From the NCBI GenBank assembly GCA_011032825.1, contig JAADJZ010000014.1, positions 558,001-622,000 on the forward strand: a DNA stretch of 64,000 bases, given 5' to 3'. The notes below the pieces were generated by a model. That model was given only the letters and a program-made list of their open reading frames with translations. It made no database searches and had not been told where the DNA came from. This DNA comes from Massariosphaeria phaeospora (lineage: Eukaryota > Ascomycota > Dothideomycetes > Pleosporales). Of this stretch, positions 52,995-62,416 are shown one piece after another. Every line of letters starts with the position of its first letter. Within the stretch, counting starts at the first letter, position 1. Made by a program: the position numbers and the translations under genes.

Positions 52995-55695
52995 ATGTCT
53001 CTCCGGAAAGCTCGAGGTACGTTACAGCATGCGCATGTTTAATCATCCGACGCGACGGCGGTCACCTAGCAAATTACTCGCTGCCCACCTGCAGAGTCCC
53101 GACCCAGTGTGGCGATTCTGTCCGTGATGCTGAGCAATCTAACTCTTGCTCCTAGTCACAGTAAACCTGTCACCCGAACCCACAGCTTCTGACGATGATT
53201 CGGCCACGAAACAACTCCTCGCCGAATCCCAAGCCTCGCCGGAGAAGCCTCGAGATCCTCCTAAGCCTTCCGTCGTCCAGCACACTACAATGCTGAATGC
53301 GGCCCGCCGCCAGGTCGAACCCCGCTCCATGCCATCCGAGTTGCCTCTAGAGAGCTCGCAGACTTTGGATAGACAGGGCAGTCCCACAGGAAAGCTGAAG
53401 CGCCCCAGCTTTGCAACGGCAGATGGCATGCAACCTCCAAGGCTCAGGAGTAGGCGAAAGGACGTGTATGATATGTCCTTGTCGCCGGAGAAAGATACCC
53501 AGAGGTCACCGTTCAAGCTCCCTGAGACCATCAACAAGAAGCCGTTAAAAGTTGTTAAGAAGAATCGGGTGGCAAGAGCGCCCAAACTACCACTCAAGCC
53601 TCATTCTGCGCCAGCGCCTGGAGTGTCAGACGAGGGTGAAGCACCTGCAAATGACGGAAACATAGCACAACCCGAAGTCGCGAACGAGCTTCCTTCTTCC
53701 CCACCGCCATACCAGGCACATGCTGGTGATGCTCGCCTTCGTAAGATTAGGTGGCCAGCCGGTGACGAGCCAGTTGTGTCTCGTGTCGACTGGGAGAAAG
53801 GGCTAGACACCCACTCGGATACGACCTCTCGTCCTAAGCGAAAGGCAGATCAACAACAAACGGTGCCAGAGAGTGTGAAGTTAGTATGGAGAGAGAAGGC
53901 ACAGTCGCCACAGGCTGCGGTTCAGGAACTTAGTACAACATCGCCGAAAGACAACATCAGTCGGGTCAAGCGACATCCCCAGGTGGTTATTCCAGCTACC
54001 AAGACTGACAACCCATCGTTCTCACCGCGAAAACGCAGGCCTGTAAAAGGTTCTACTCGAACGGAAGAAGTGCAGGTTGGAAAATTAGTACAGGAAGCTC
54101 CGTCTACGGATCTCGGTCTGAATAACTTGACATTAGAGGCAGACGATGAAACACCTACTACTGCTGGACACCAGGAAGAGCCGCTGGTCGTAGGATCAGA
54201 TCTCCCCGTACCAATTGATCAGCTAACCGAGCGGCTAACAACAAGCACGGAGAATCCCCCAAGCATACCAAGTGACCGATTATCTGCGCGGCCCGAGAAC
54301 ATTAAGACCAAACGTGGTTTAGATACAGGTCTCGCAGATAAACGAAAGAGGACGCTGCGAGCGAAGATCAAAGTCCCCAGGCGTGTTGAGCTTGTTGAAC
54401 CGCTTCCAGCATTGCCACCAAACAATACAAGTGCTGTGTCTCAACACCCTTATAACGAAGACCATGATCATGCTGGGGATCTGAGAGAGGAGCTGCAGGC
54501 CGAACCTGGCAACAGGGATACGAGACCTACGATCACCCCACCGCTATTGGAAGATTGGAGTATTGAGTCTGATGAAGACTACGATGAAGAACTTCCGTCC
54601 CTCAATCGGGCCTTCAAGTACCTTGACTCGGAACCACGAGCAGGGTCATGCCAAACTAAACGCGGCAAAGCTATCGAGCGTCCAAGTCTCCGAGCGCGTG
54701 AACTGGTACAAAATTCCGATTTGACTCATGATGAAGTCTTGAATACTACCGAGCTTGTCACGGCGAGATGCAAGACGATGGTTGGTATCAAAGATAAAGA
54801 GCACCAAAGTGCGTTCAAGGCAGATGCGTACAGCTATCTTTTTCGAGCACTTTCTCTATATCTGGAAGCTGTCTATGACTGGCTCCGTGAGAAGTACAGT
54901 AACGTATATGACAGTCTTCCGGCTATGCGAATCATTACGCCTTTGGTCCGAGATATTTTGTTCATCGAAGACACCATCACATCCTGGAAAGTGGGCGTTC
55001 CGCTGCACCAGAAACATGATTTGAAGGTTGTAAATCGGCGACTCATTGTCCACCTTCGAAAGTGCTATATTGACTATCGATCCCAATTGAGTCGTCTAGA
55101 AAGAGCCGAGCAAGCACGGAAGACGCGCGAAGAACTCCGAGTTCAGAGGAGTCAACAAGAGCAGGATGAAGCACGTAAAAATGATGCTCAAGCGCTGCTA
55201 AGGGAGAGATGGGTGCGGTGGCAGACTCTACACTTCCGGCGGATGAAGTACGAGCCTGATCCCCAGAGACTGTCTAGACTGCGTATCACAACCAAATATG
55301 AAGACTTGGATGAACGCGATGCCAACGGGGTGGAATTTGAGCGACTCCCAGTGTTTCGGGAGCGGTCTACGCCTGTACCTCGAACGTCACCAGTAGAGCA
55401 AGACAACTGGACAGACAAACAGACGCAGGCCTTGCTTGAAGGGTTGGAGAAGTTTCCAGGTACGTGTCTTATCAAACCCCGTAAAGCTTTCAATTACTCA
55501 TTGTCTCAATTAGGGTGGGCAGGCTTTGACCATATCTTCAAAAAATATTGTGGTCCTGGTGGTCTTTTGAGAAAGTTCAATGTTGAGGAAATCACTGGCA
55601 AAGCAATAGACATTCGCTCGGCGCTGTTGAAACAGTACCAAAGTAAGGCTTGGGAGATACCAGACTGGTTGGATAAGATACCTATCCTGCCGTAG
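52995..55695 (+). CDS. SANT/Myb-like nuclear protein, 835 aa (853 with retained intron)
   Basis: Exon 1 is 52995-53016 (MSLRKAR), exon 2 begins at 53156 (intron of 139 bp, acceptor CCTAG), then 53156-55459 and 55514-55695. The last intron (GTACGT...TTAG, 54 bp) is a multiple of three with no stop, so reading through it adds 18 residues. Splicing it rebuilds LLEGLEKFPGWAGFDHIF, part of a SANT/Myb-like unit (NWTDKQTQALLEGLEKFPG, KKYCGPGGLLRKFNVEEIT). The first 500 residues are disordered and rich in Ser-Pro and basic pairs. A helical region at about 560-700 includes FRALSLYLEAVYDWLREKYS and a long Arg/Glu/Gln coiled coil. A nuclear chromatin or DNA-binding role is inferred; the family is not named with confidence. 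Confidence 0.7.
55460..55513 (+). other. in-frame 54-bp intron in the SANT-like gene
   Basis: The donor is G|GTACGT and the acceptor CAATTAG. It has no stop codon in the reading frame, so both spliced and retained forms keep the protein open. Confidence 0.65.
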
Positions 55696-56150
55696 ATTTT
55701 GATACCCCTTGGGTTGTGAACCCAAACATGCATGTATTATATCAGTTTTCGTCTATCCATATCCACTTGGAACCTTCATTGGTCGAGTATCGAGCAATAG
55801 GCTATAAGATCGGGAAGCCTCTAGCACTACGAAAAGCTCACATGGCGTGTGCAGCCTACGAAAGGCGTGGGAAGCCTTGATTCAACAGGGCATCCGATGG
55901 AGAAGCTATATTCACCGCATTGAAGACTCCTACAGACCTCTTTCACTCCGTTATGTGTTTCCTTGGCAACAACTGGCTGTACCTGATGTACCCCGGAGCT
56001 CGCGCACATATATTCTCTTCTATATCCACCCAGCTTTGACCTAACCTCGAACAACGATCGAAGGCTAGCACCCACAAAATAGTAAGTAAAGTCTACCCTG
56101 CCCCTTCAACCCACGTCCAGCCCCGCTAATCGCCGACGAAGCTGCTCACA
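55696..56150. other. intergenic region
   Basis: Contains the 3' flank of the SANT-like gene and the promoter of the SAP protein gene. No gene seen. Confidence 0.4.
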
Positions 56151-56891
56151 ATGTCTACCAAATCCAACAAATACTTCAAAACGCACAACACCGAGCTCGA
56201 AGCCCTCTGCGTGGCCCGCGGCCTCTCCACCTCCGGCACGAAAATCGAGCGCATCGCCCGCCTCGTCAAGCAAGACCACGCGGAGCAAGCCGAGGACAAA
56301 GCTGTCGCCAACCGTGTCGTCGCTGCGTCGAGCAGCAAAGCTTCGTATGCGATTGACGACTTCGATCTCGGCGATGGGAACACGCTAGGTGCCGAGGATG
56401 TATTCACGGTGTCTACCAGCACTGCCAAAGCGGCTACCCACCAGGATAAAGACGCCAAGAAGAAACCACGTACTCCCGGCGCCGGCGGACTGAGGGGTGT
56501 AGCTGTGAAGCGCGGAAAGGCTGGTCCGACTGTTGGGTCCACCGTCGAGGCGAAACCGGTGTTGAAGCGCAAGACGACCGTGGAAGAGCATGCTGCACAG
56601 AAGAACTACGAGTTGGAGAAGGTGGCCAAGGATATCAACGATGACGGCTCGCGGGGTTCTCACGTTGATCTTCCCCACAAGCACGATGAGGCTATGGGAA
56701 GCGGCATGCTGGGGGCCAAGCGGGAGTGGAAGGGCGTTGTCAAGGTCGCTGGTGTTGTAGGCGTTGGTGCGGCAATGGCGGTGACCTGGGTATGGTGGAG
56801 GGGAGGTGGGGACCTGACGGGTCTTGGTGAGGAGATCGTCGAGCGCAGGAGTGCGGCTTTGGACGTGGCTAGGGAGAAGATTGGTGTGTGA
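56151..56891 (+). CDS. SAP-domain protein with C-terminal membrane helix, 246 aa
   Basis: A single exon reads from the ATG at 56151 (CACAATGTC). Residues 10-42 form a SAP-like helix-loop-helix: LEALCVARGLSTSGTKIERI followed by ARLVKQD. SAP motifs bind scaffold-attachment DNA or related partners. The middle is disordered with Lys-rich clusters (KDAKKKPRTPG, VLKRKTTVEE). A hydrophobic segment at about 195-216 (VVKVAGVVGVGAAMAVTWVW) followed by arginine looks like a single membrane helix, leaving a short amphipathic tail of about 30 residues. A SAP-type domain plus a membrane helix recalls inner-nuclear-membrane proteins of the HEH/LEM group, but the order and size differ from Src1/Heh2. The localisation is an inference only. 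Confidence 0.75.
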   Translation: MSTKSNKYFKTHNTELEALCVARGLSTSGTKIERIARLVKQDHAEQAEDKAVANRVVAASSSKASYAIDDFDLGDGNTLGAEDVFTVSTSTAKAATHQDKDAKKKPRTPGAGGLRGVAVKRGKAGPTVGSTVEAKPVLKRKTTVEEHAAQKNYELEKVAKDINDDGSRGSHVDLPHKHDEAMGSGMLGAKREWKGVVKVAGVVGVGAAMAVTWVWWRGGGDLTGLGEEIVERRSAALDVAREKIGV

Positions 56892-57397
56892 TGGTGAGTC
56901 AGGCCTGAACATTGTGGTTACGCGTGTCTTTGTGAGAAGACTGGACATGGCGAACGTCGCCGAGCTTAGAGCTATGTGCGGGACGTTTAATCGCCTTCAC
57001 TTACTGCCGGAACACTAGATGTTATCCGATGAAACTCAGCATCTACGAGGAAGACGCTTAGATCTTCCAACTCTTTGACGAACGAATCAAGACTGCGTCA
57101 TTGTGACATTGTGCATCCCCGTAGCTACATGAATGCAAAGCATAAAGACATCTTACCGCTTTACAATGATGTGCAGTAGACTTTTGGTCCAGCGTTGTGG
57201 TGGTGGAACGCAATGTCAGTATTTTCGTAGAATGTGCAGGTGTAAGGATAAAAGTTTGCGCGAATGCTCAAGGGGAGCCTCATCTTGGAAGTCTCTTTTG
57301 CGCTTCGAACATATAAACCTTCTACTTCACTCAATAGGTAAATACACCGCAAACCCAACCTACCCAGCATTCACATCAGCATATTACAATTGCTAAG
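56892..57397. other. intergenic region with a TATA box
   Basis: A TATAAA at 57312-57317 lies about 80 bp before the ATG of the next gene. No other feature seen. Confidence 0.45.
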
Positions 57398-58117
57398 ATG
57401 TCAGATCAAATGGACTGGACGTCAAACAATCCAGCCGACGAACCCCAACCCGATACCCCATCCTCTGATGAGGACATCTCCAACACCCTAATCGTCGAAA
57501 TGACTGCCATAATCGTATGCACCATCCTCGGCCATTTCAGCTCCAAATCCCTATTCACCGACGACTCTAGTCCCCATACATCTACCAGCGAAGCCATAGT
57601 CCCCATCGCCATCGACCAGGCTTCAAAGCAGCTCAACCTCCAGCCTATGCAACTCCAGCACGCGCTTATCAAGAAAATCCGCGATACGGCGCCTCCTGAA
57701 GACGTTTGTAGTATTGATGCTTGGTTTCTGGAGAAAGCGGCGAAGGTGCTGGAGGTCGCTGTGTTTTCAAAGCTGGAGATGATGGGGGTTGGTAGGGAGG
57801 CGGTGAAGCGTATGCTTGAGGGCCAGTTTGAGAAGTTCTACGGCTCGGACACACCAGTAGCAGTAGCAGTGAAAGCATCCGGACAGAACGTCGTGGCCCA
57901 TTTCGGTGCGTCGGGTGAGATATGCAAGAAGACGCAGGTTGTGCGATTCATATACGGCAAAGGCCTGAACTTCTTGGATATACTAACAGACCACTATCTG
58001 AAGAAGCGTGTGTTGTATGGAAAGAGCACGAAAGTGTTGAAGTTGAAGTATACACCACCGGTGAAGGGAACTGAATTGTGGGAGAAGTTGTCGCAGTTTG
58101 GCGGAAGCGGCACTTAG
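57398..58117 (+). CDS. hypothetical protein, 239 aa
   Basis: A single exon reads from the ATG at 57398 (AAGATGTC), with a TATAAA about 80 bp upstream. The first 25 residues are acidic and disordered. A hydrophobic segment (LIVEMTAIIVCTILGHF, about 31-47) is more likely a buried helix than a membrane span. Two helical blocks follow (VLEVAVFSKLEMMGVGREAV, then MLEGQFEKFYG). The C-terminus is basic (KKRVLYGKSTKVLKLKYT). No signal peptide. I do not recognise a domain. The length, good start and coherent composition support a real gene. Confidence 0.6.
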   Translation: MSDQMDWTSNNPADEPQPDTPSSDEDISNTLIVEMTAIIVCTILGHFSSKSLFTDDSSPHTSTSEAIVPIAIDQASKQLNLQPMQLQHALIKKIRDTAPPEDVCSIDAWFLEKAAKVLEVAVFSKLEMMGVGREAVKRMLEGQFEKFYGSDTPVAVAVKASGQNVVAHFGASGEICKKTQVVRFIYGKGLNFLDILTDHYLKKRVLYGKSTKVLKLKYTPPVKGTELWEKLSQFGGSGT

Positions 58118-58691
58118 AAGCCTCGATGCAGTCGCAGGACCGGTATAAGACTGCCCGCGTACGCGCGACTTGTTGATGGCTCTTGGACTGTAGAAACTTG
58201 CAATGTTTGTTTAGTTGATAAGAGGGAAGGGGTAGTAGGGCTTTAGTCAAACTCCTGCTGCTACCCTAAGTAGCCTTACTTTCCCATAAGCTTCGAGTCA
58301 TCTTAGCGTAGTCCGCTGCGAGCGGTTGATGAAATAGTGTTTGCAATGTTCTTTTGCCTATTGTTGCCTAGCAACCGTGTGGATCCTTTCTCGGCGAAAT
58401 AACGATTCGGTCATCGTCATCGGCCTAATGTAACTCTCCTCTGTGGATAGACTGATCACCTCTAAAGCTGTCAGCAGCTCCACTTACCAATACTAATTCA
58501 TCATCCCCACGACCGCACGGATCTTTGCGAAACAACCCCCTCGTTACCAACAATCGATCGCGACTCTCTCTGAACACACACAAACTTGCATCAGGCATTG
58601 CTGCCGGTAGGTCTCTTGGCACGGGCTGCTCGAGCGCGTTACTAAACAGACGTCGCAGGGCAAGCGCTACCCGGACTACCTCATCCCCAAC
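58118..58691. other. intergenic region
   Basis: 574 bp between two rightward genes, presumably holding the 58692 promoter. Nothing else seen. Confidence 0.4.
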
Positions 58692-59534
58692 ATGTCGCCC
58701 TCTAAAGCCCACGTTGCATACACGCCCGAACATATGAAGCAAGTACTCCAGGACGCTCTTTCTCCGAGCGACTCCGACATCCGCGACAGTCCACTCTTCC
58801 ACAAACGCGCGACAGCCTCCCGGACGCGTGAAGCGGGATACGATTCCTCGAGTTCGTCCGACGATGAGGACCATGATCAGCAAATCCCTTCTTCGAGCCC
58901 ATACCCTCAACAAATCCCGTCCTCAAGTCCTTATCCTCAAGCCAACGAAGCGAGTCCACTCCTCCAGCGCAATGGGACCACATACCTAGGACATGCCTCT
59001 CGCGGTGAATATACTACGCCCCTTCATCCGCGCGGTACCACCACGGCGCCGGGTCTTGCTCTCAACTCTTCCCCAATCCGTCCGTTGGACTCATCGCCTA
59101 CGCGACGCGGCAACTTTACGCCTGCCCGGACTTTCGAAGTCGAGTCTTCCTTTTTGCAAGCCATGATTGGACTCCTGGAGCGTCAAGCAAACATCGTCCC
59201 GGACCACGTCATCACCAAGTCTGAGGTCCGCAAGATGGTGCGCAAGGAGATCGCTAGTCCTACCACGCCGGTCGAAGATGTACCTCGTAGCCTTTCGAAC
59301 ATGGTGGCCCCTTCGCGAATCATGATGGTAGTGGCGGGGGTTGCAGGGTGCACTGTTCTTCGTAGGGCTTGGTTGAGGCATCCCGATGACATGGCGTGGT
59401 ATGCCGATGGTGCGTGGAAGGGTGGAGTGTGCGGATTCCTGGCGACAATGGCGGTGAAGGGGGTGTTTTGGTGGCTGGACAAGAGAGTAGAACAGCATGC
59501 AATCGGTGTCAGTGCTCAAACGACAAATACATAG
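58692..59534 (+). CDS. hypothetical membrane protein with a 10-residue repeat, 280 aa
   Basis: A single exon reads from the ATG at 58692 (CAACATGTC). The N-terminal 130 residues are disordered, with Ser/Asp runs (YDSSSSSDDEDHD) and two copies of QQIPSSSPYP (residues 63-82, encoded by two 30-bp units at 58878-58937). Several Ser-Pro sites occur (SSPIRP, SSPTRR). A conserved-looking helical part follows (SSFLQAMIGLLERQANIVPD, then SEVRKMVRKEIA). Two hydrophobic segments lie near the end: about 206-222 (SRIMMVVAGVAGCTVL) and about 243-260 (GGVCGFLATMAVKGVFWW). This suggests a membrane hairpin. The family is unknown; a phosphorylated, tail-anchored-like membrane protein is inferred. Confidence 0.68.
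   Translation: MSPSKAHVAYTPEHMKQVLQDALSPSDSDIRDSPLFHKRATASRTREAGYDSSSSSDDEDHDQQIPSSSPYPQQIPSSSPYPQANEASPLLQRNGTTYLGHASRGEYTTPLHPRGTTTAPGLALNSSPIRPLDSSPTRRGNFTPARTFEVESSFLQAMIGLLERQANIVPDHVITKSEVRKMVRKEIASPTTPVEDVPRSLSNMVAPSRIMMVVAGVAGCTVLRRAWLRHPDDMAWYADGAWKGGVCGFLATMAVKGVFWWLDKRVEQHAIGVSAQTTNT
58878..58937 (+). repeat. 30-bp tandem repeat, two units, in coding sequence
   Basis: Units at 58878-58907 and 58908-58937 encode QQIPSSSPYP twice, with synonymous differences between them. Confidence 0.9.
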
Positions 59535-59669
59535 GCAAAAGGCGCAGGTGTGGTGATACTCTTTTTGATATCCAATTGAGACTTGATTGAAGCTATGCTA
59601 GTACAAAGAATGAGAACCACGGTCCGATGACATCATGCGAAGCCTAGTCCGATCCGATCATGCCCGAGT

Positions 59670-60356
59670 CTACCACATTGTCCCCTCGAAAACGACACGA
59701 AACTTTGCTTTGTGGGAGACTACAACCTCAACACGCTCAGGCATCGAGGCATGGTCACCAAGGGCGACGTCGTTCAATTGCACCACCTTCTCCGGAGGCG
59801 ACCAAGGGGGATATTTTGGCCGCTCGCTCTTGATGTCCTCATGCATCTCCAACAGTTCGAGTTTGAATTTCGCCTTCCCGTAAACAGTCTCCGCGATGTT
59901 TCCAGCCCGTATGCGTGCGTCATTGACTGACAACCGTCTCGCCCGGTTTTGGATATCTTGCATTGACACCTCGTCGAGTGTCCAAGAAACGCTGACAAGC
60001 TTTGCGTTTGAAGTCGTGGACTCGAGGATTTTTTTCACGAACGCGTACATAATCGTCGGGTCGTGAAAGCGGAGGAACATGTCCCAGCCACAAGGTGCTT
60101 CGACGGCGTTGGGATCACGGTCGTCCGGAGTCGTGCCTCGTAAGCCGATATCCAACCGACTGCAGGGATCGACAAGGTATGGCAAGTCTTCGGAAATGTG
60201 ATGTCCAATCTCGCGGTATAATTGGTCCAATTTGTCGTTGGCTGAATTGCATGCTTCGGCTTCGGATGGCTTTTCAACTCGGAGACAGGCGACTGCACCG
60301 TAAGGGGGAGCATCGCAGCGTCCGCAGCTATTGACACTGATTGTGGGCCCGACCAT
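59670..60356 (-). CDS. hypothetical protein, 228 aa
   Basis: A single exon reads from the ATG at 60356 (MVGPTISVNSCGRCD). The N-terminus has a short cysteine group (Cys11, Cys14, Cys24, Cys36). The rest is mixed alpha/beta, with a WDMFLRFHDPTIMYAFVKKI block, then VSVSWTLDEVSMQDIQNRAR and KAKFKLELLEMHEDI. There is no signal peptide or membrane helix. I do not recognise a domain. It is convergent with the 58692 gene, the stop codons being 135 bp apart. Confidence 0.5.
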   Translation of the reverse strand: MVGPTISVNSCGRCDAPPYGAVACLRVEKPSEAEACNSANDKLDQLYREIGHHISEDLPYLVDPCSRLDIGLRGTTPDDRDPNAVEAPCGWDMFLRFHDPTIMYAFVKKILESTTSNAKLVSVSWTLDEVSMQDIQNRARRLSVNDARIRAGNIAETVYGKAKFKLELLEMHEDIKSERPKYPPWSPPEKVVQLNDVALGDHASMPERVEVVVSHKAKFRVVFEGTMW

Positions 60357-61774
60357 GATGCGTGAAGAATGCGCAAGTGGAAGTAAACGGTTGATGTGAG
60401 GGTAAAGTGTGCAGTGTGCTGGGAGCCGACGTTATTCGAGACACCTGTCAAACAGGGTCTCTGATTTACACAGGAAGGCGTGTGGCAGTTACTTACCACG
60501 TTGTGGTTTCGTTTTAGAAGGCGCATGGGCTATCGATCAAAGCCACTCCCCAGCAGGTCAATACATCTCCTCGCACTTACCAGTTGCTTGTTGCGATCGC
60601 ACATGCATTAGCTTACCGTGCATCACCCAATAATCAGAGCATTGTAAACAACAGGGCTTCGGATCGTCACCTCAATCAGACAATGATGAACTAACCCTAC
60701 CGCACCAAATCTCCCTGCCTGAATAATGGTACTATCCAGTTACTTCCCTTGAGATTTGAAGTCATCAGTACAGCCTCAGGCGTTAGATCTGCGGATTACC
60801 AACGGAATCTTACAGAGATGGGTCTACTGTGGATAGGATGAATTGCAGGATCATGTGATTCTCGCGAGCATTCCTACCAAAATCCGTGGTAATATCAAGG
60901 TGGTTCAAGAAGATAAAGAAGATCATTTTGAAAGAGCAAGATACTTCCTCCGCCCTTACGCTTGGGAGTATTCAAGGTATCTATCACGTTGTCTGTCCAG
61001 AACGGCGTTTGCCTGGATTCGATTAGCGCAGATGAGCCCCATCTTCCATCCTTCGGTCCTCGGGCGAAAGCTTGTTCATCTCACGCCGCAGATGACCATC
61101 AGAACGAGCAGCGATCTCGAGGCTTAGCATCCCTATTTCTAAGTATAGCCACATACGACGCGTCAATTGCTCCGCACCAGTGCTTACTAAATCTACTAAG
61201 ACTCTTCATCTGCACGGCCCAGGACTCTGATCATTGCGATGCCTGGAACCTCGTGGCAGTGACGGCGATAGTTGAACCACAACTTTTAGCGCTCAAGTTA
61301 CTTGGTTACATTGACGACTTTTAGTAAATGTTTTGGCTGTTTGTTCCCAGGCCGTGGTTTCTAAATACCGCCCCAGGCTCCCTGCAAACCTCACTAACCA
61401 CAGCCACCGTAACGCCTTTCGCCCTACACTCGTCAAATCCATGGTTACATGAACATGAACTGAACCTCTACGGATGCATACAGAGTGGTGTGCAGAGTCA
61501 GTTTCTCCAATCACTTGGTGTTTTGTTCGGGCCCTGCGATTGGCAGCTGGCTGGTAAGGCAGAATTCAGACGCCTCACACACTCCCTGCAGCAGGATCGG
61601 GGCCAGCTCCCGAGCTCTTCCTTCCAGGCCGGGGGCCAATACTAGTCTGCTGCCTAACAAAAGTTCTCTTCTTATCCGTACATCTCCCATCGCGTCCAAC
61701 TCCAGCGGTCTACTTCATTCGCGACTGATTTCTCCCGACAACCCGATAACAATCCACCAACCCAGCCCATCACC
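60357..61774. other. 1.4-kb intergenic region
   Basis: Short frames on both strands (for example 60962-61324) have no recognisable domain and unremarkable starts. Pyrimidine-rich sequence before 61775 looks like the promoter and 5' UTR of the last gene. Confidence 0.4.
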
Positions 61775-62416
61775 ATGGCCGGCCCCGTCCTCAACCTCAA
61801 GATCCTCACCAAATCAACCGCCCACTCGCTGCGCGCGATCTCAATCATCACATTCCCATCCGCCTTCATCATGCTGCTCATCCACGGTATAATAGCCAAT
61901 CGCGTCAACCCCGCCATCACCATCCTCCCCCTCTTTTGCTCCGCAGCATACTCCGTACTGCTCCTCGCAAACGAAAAGAAATGCGGCTGTCAATCGTCCG
62001 GCCTGACGGGCACCCCCGTGCACCTGATCCTCGACACGCTGCTCGGCACTGTTCTGTTCGTATGTCTACTACTGGCGTGGATTTTTGTGCCGAATGGCAA
62101 CGGGGGGCAAATCATGTTAGGGACTTACGGTACCAATTTCATCGCGGCGAATGTGTGAGTCACGTTCCTGGCAGTTGGCTTGGGGGTTTGCGTTGGAAGC
62201 TAATCCGCGTCGGGCAGTCTCATCCACAGCTACTTCGTCGCAGAACAGCTGCACGCCATGCTGCAGCCGAATGCCATGTATCCCATGTCGTGTCCGCACT
62301 GCCAGTACGGACCGCTTTCGGCGACGGTGAGGTCGGGGCTCAAGAATGGATATGCGCCACTGCTTGATGTTGAGGGAGAGCCGGGTACGAGCACTGAAGA
62401 GGGACAGGGCGTGTGA
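61775..62416 (+). CDS. small four-helix membrane protein, 192 aa, two exons (hypothetical)
   Basis: Exon 1 is 61775-62154 and exon 2 is 62218-62416; the intron has GTGAGT, a GCTAATCC branch site and a GGCAG acceptor. The start context (CACCATGGC) is ideal. Hydrophobic helices lie at about residues 19-40 (AISIITFPSAFIMLLIHGII), 47-66 (ITILPLFCSAAYSVLLLANE), 83-104 (HLILDTLLGTVLFVCLLLAW) and 113-135, the last spanning the exon junction. A KKCGCQ loop follows helix 2, and a CPHC pair (MSCPHCQYG) lies after helix 4, so the C-tail could bind metal or be lipid-modified. The final residues are acidic. It resembles fungal MARVEL-like small membrane proteins in topology. The function is unknown. Confidence 0.72.

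Noticed and set aside
60962..61324. 121-codon plus-strand frame as a gene
   Set aside because: No domain, weak start, and no splice partner; kept only as a note in the intergenic entry.
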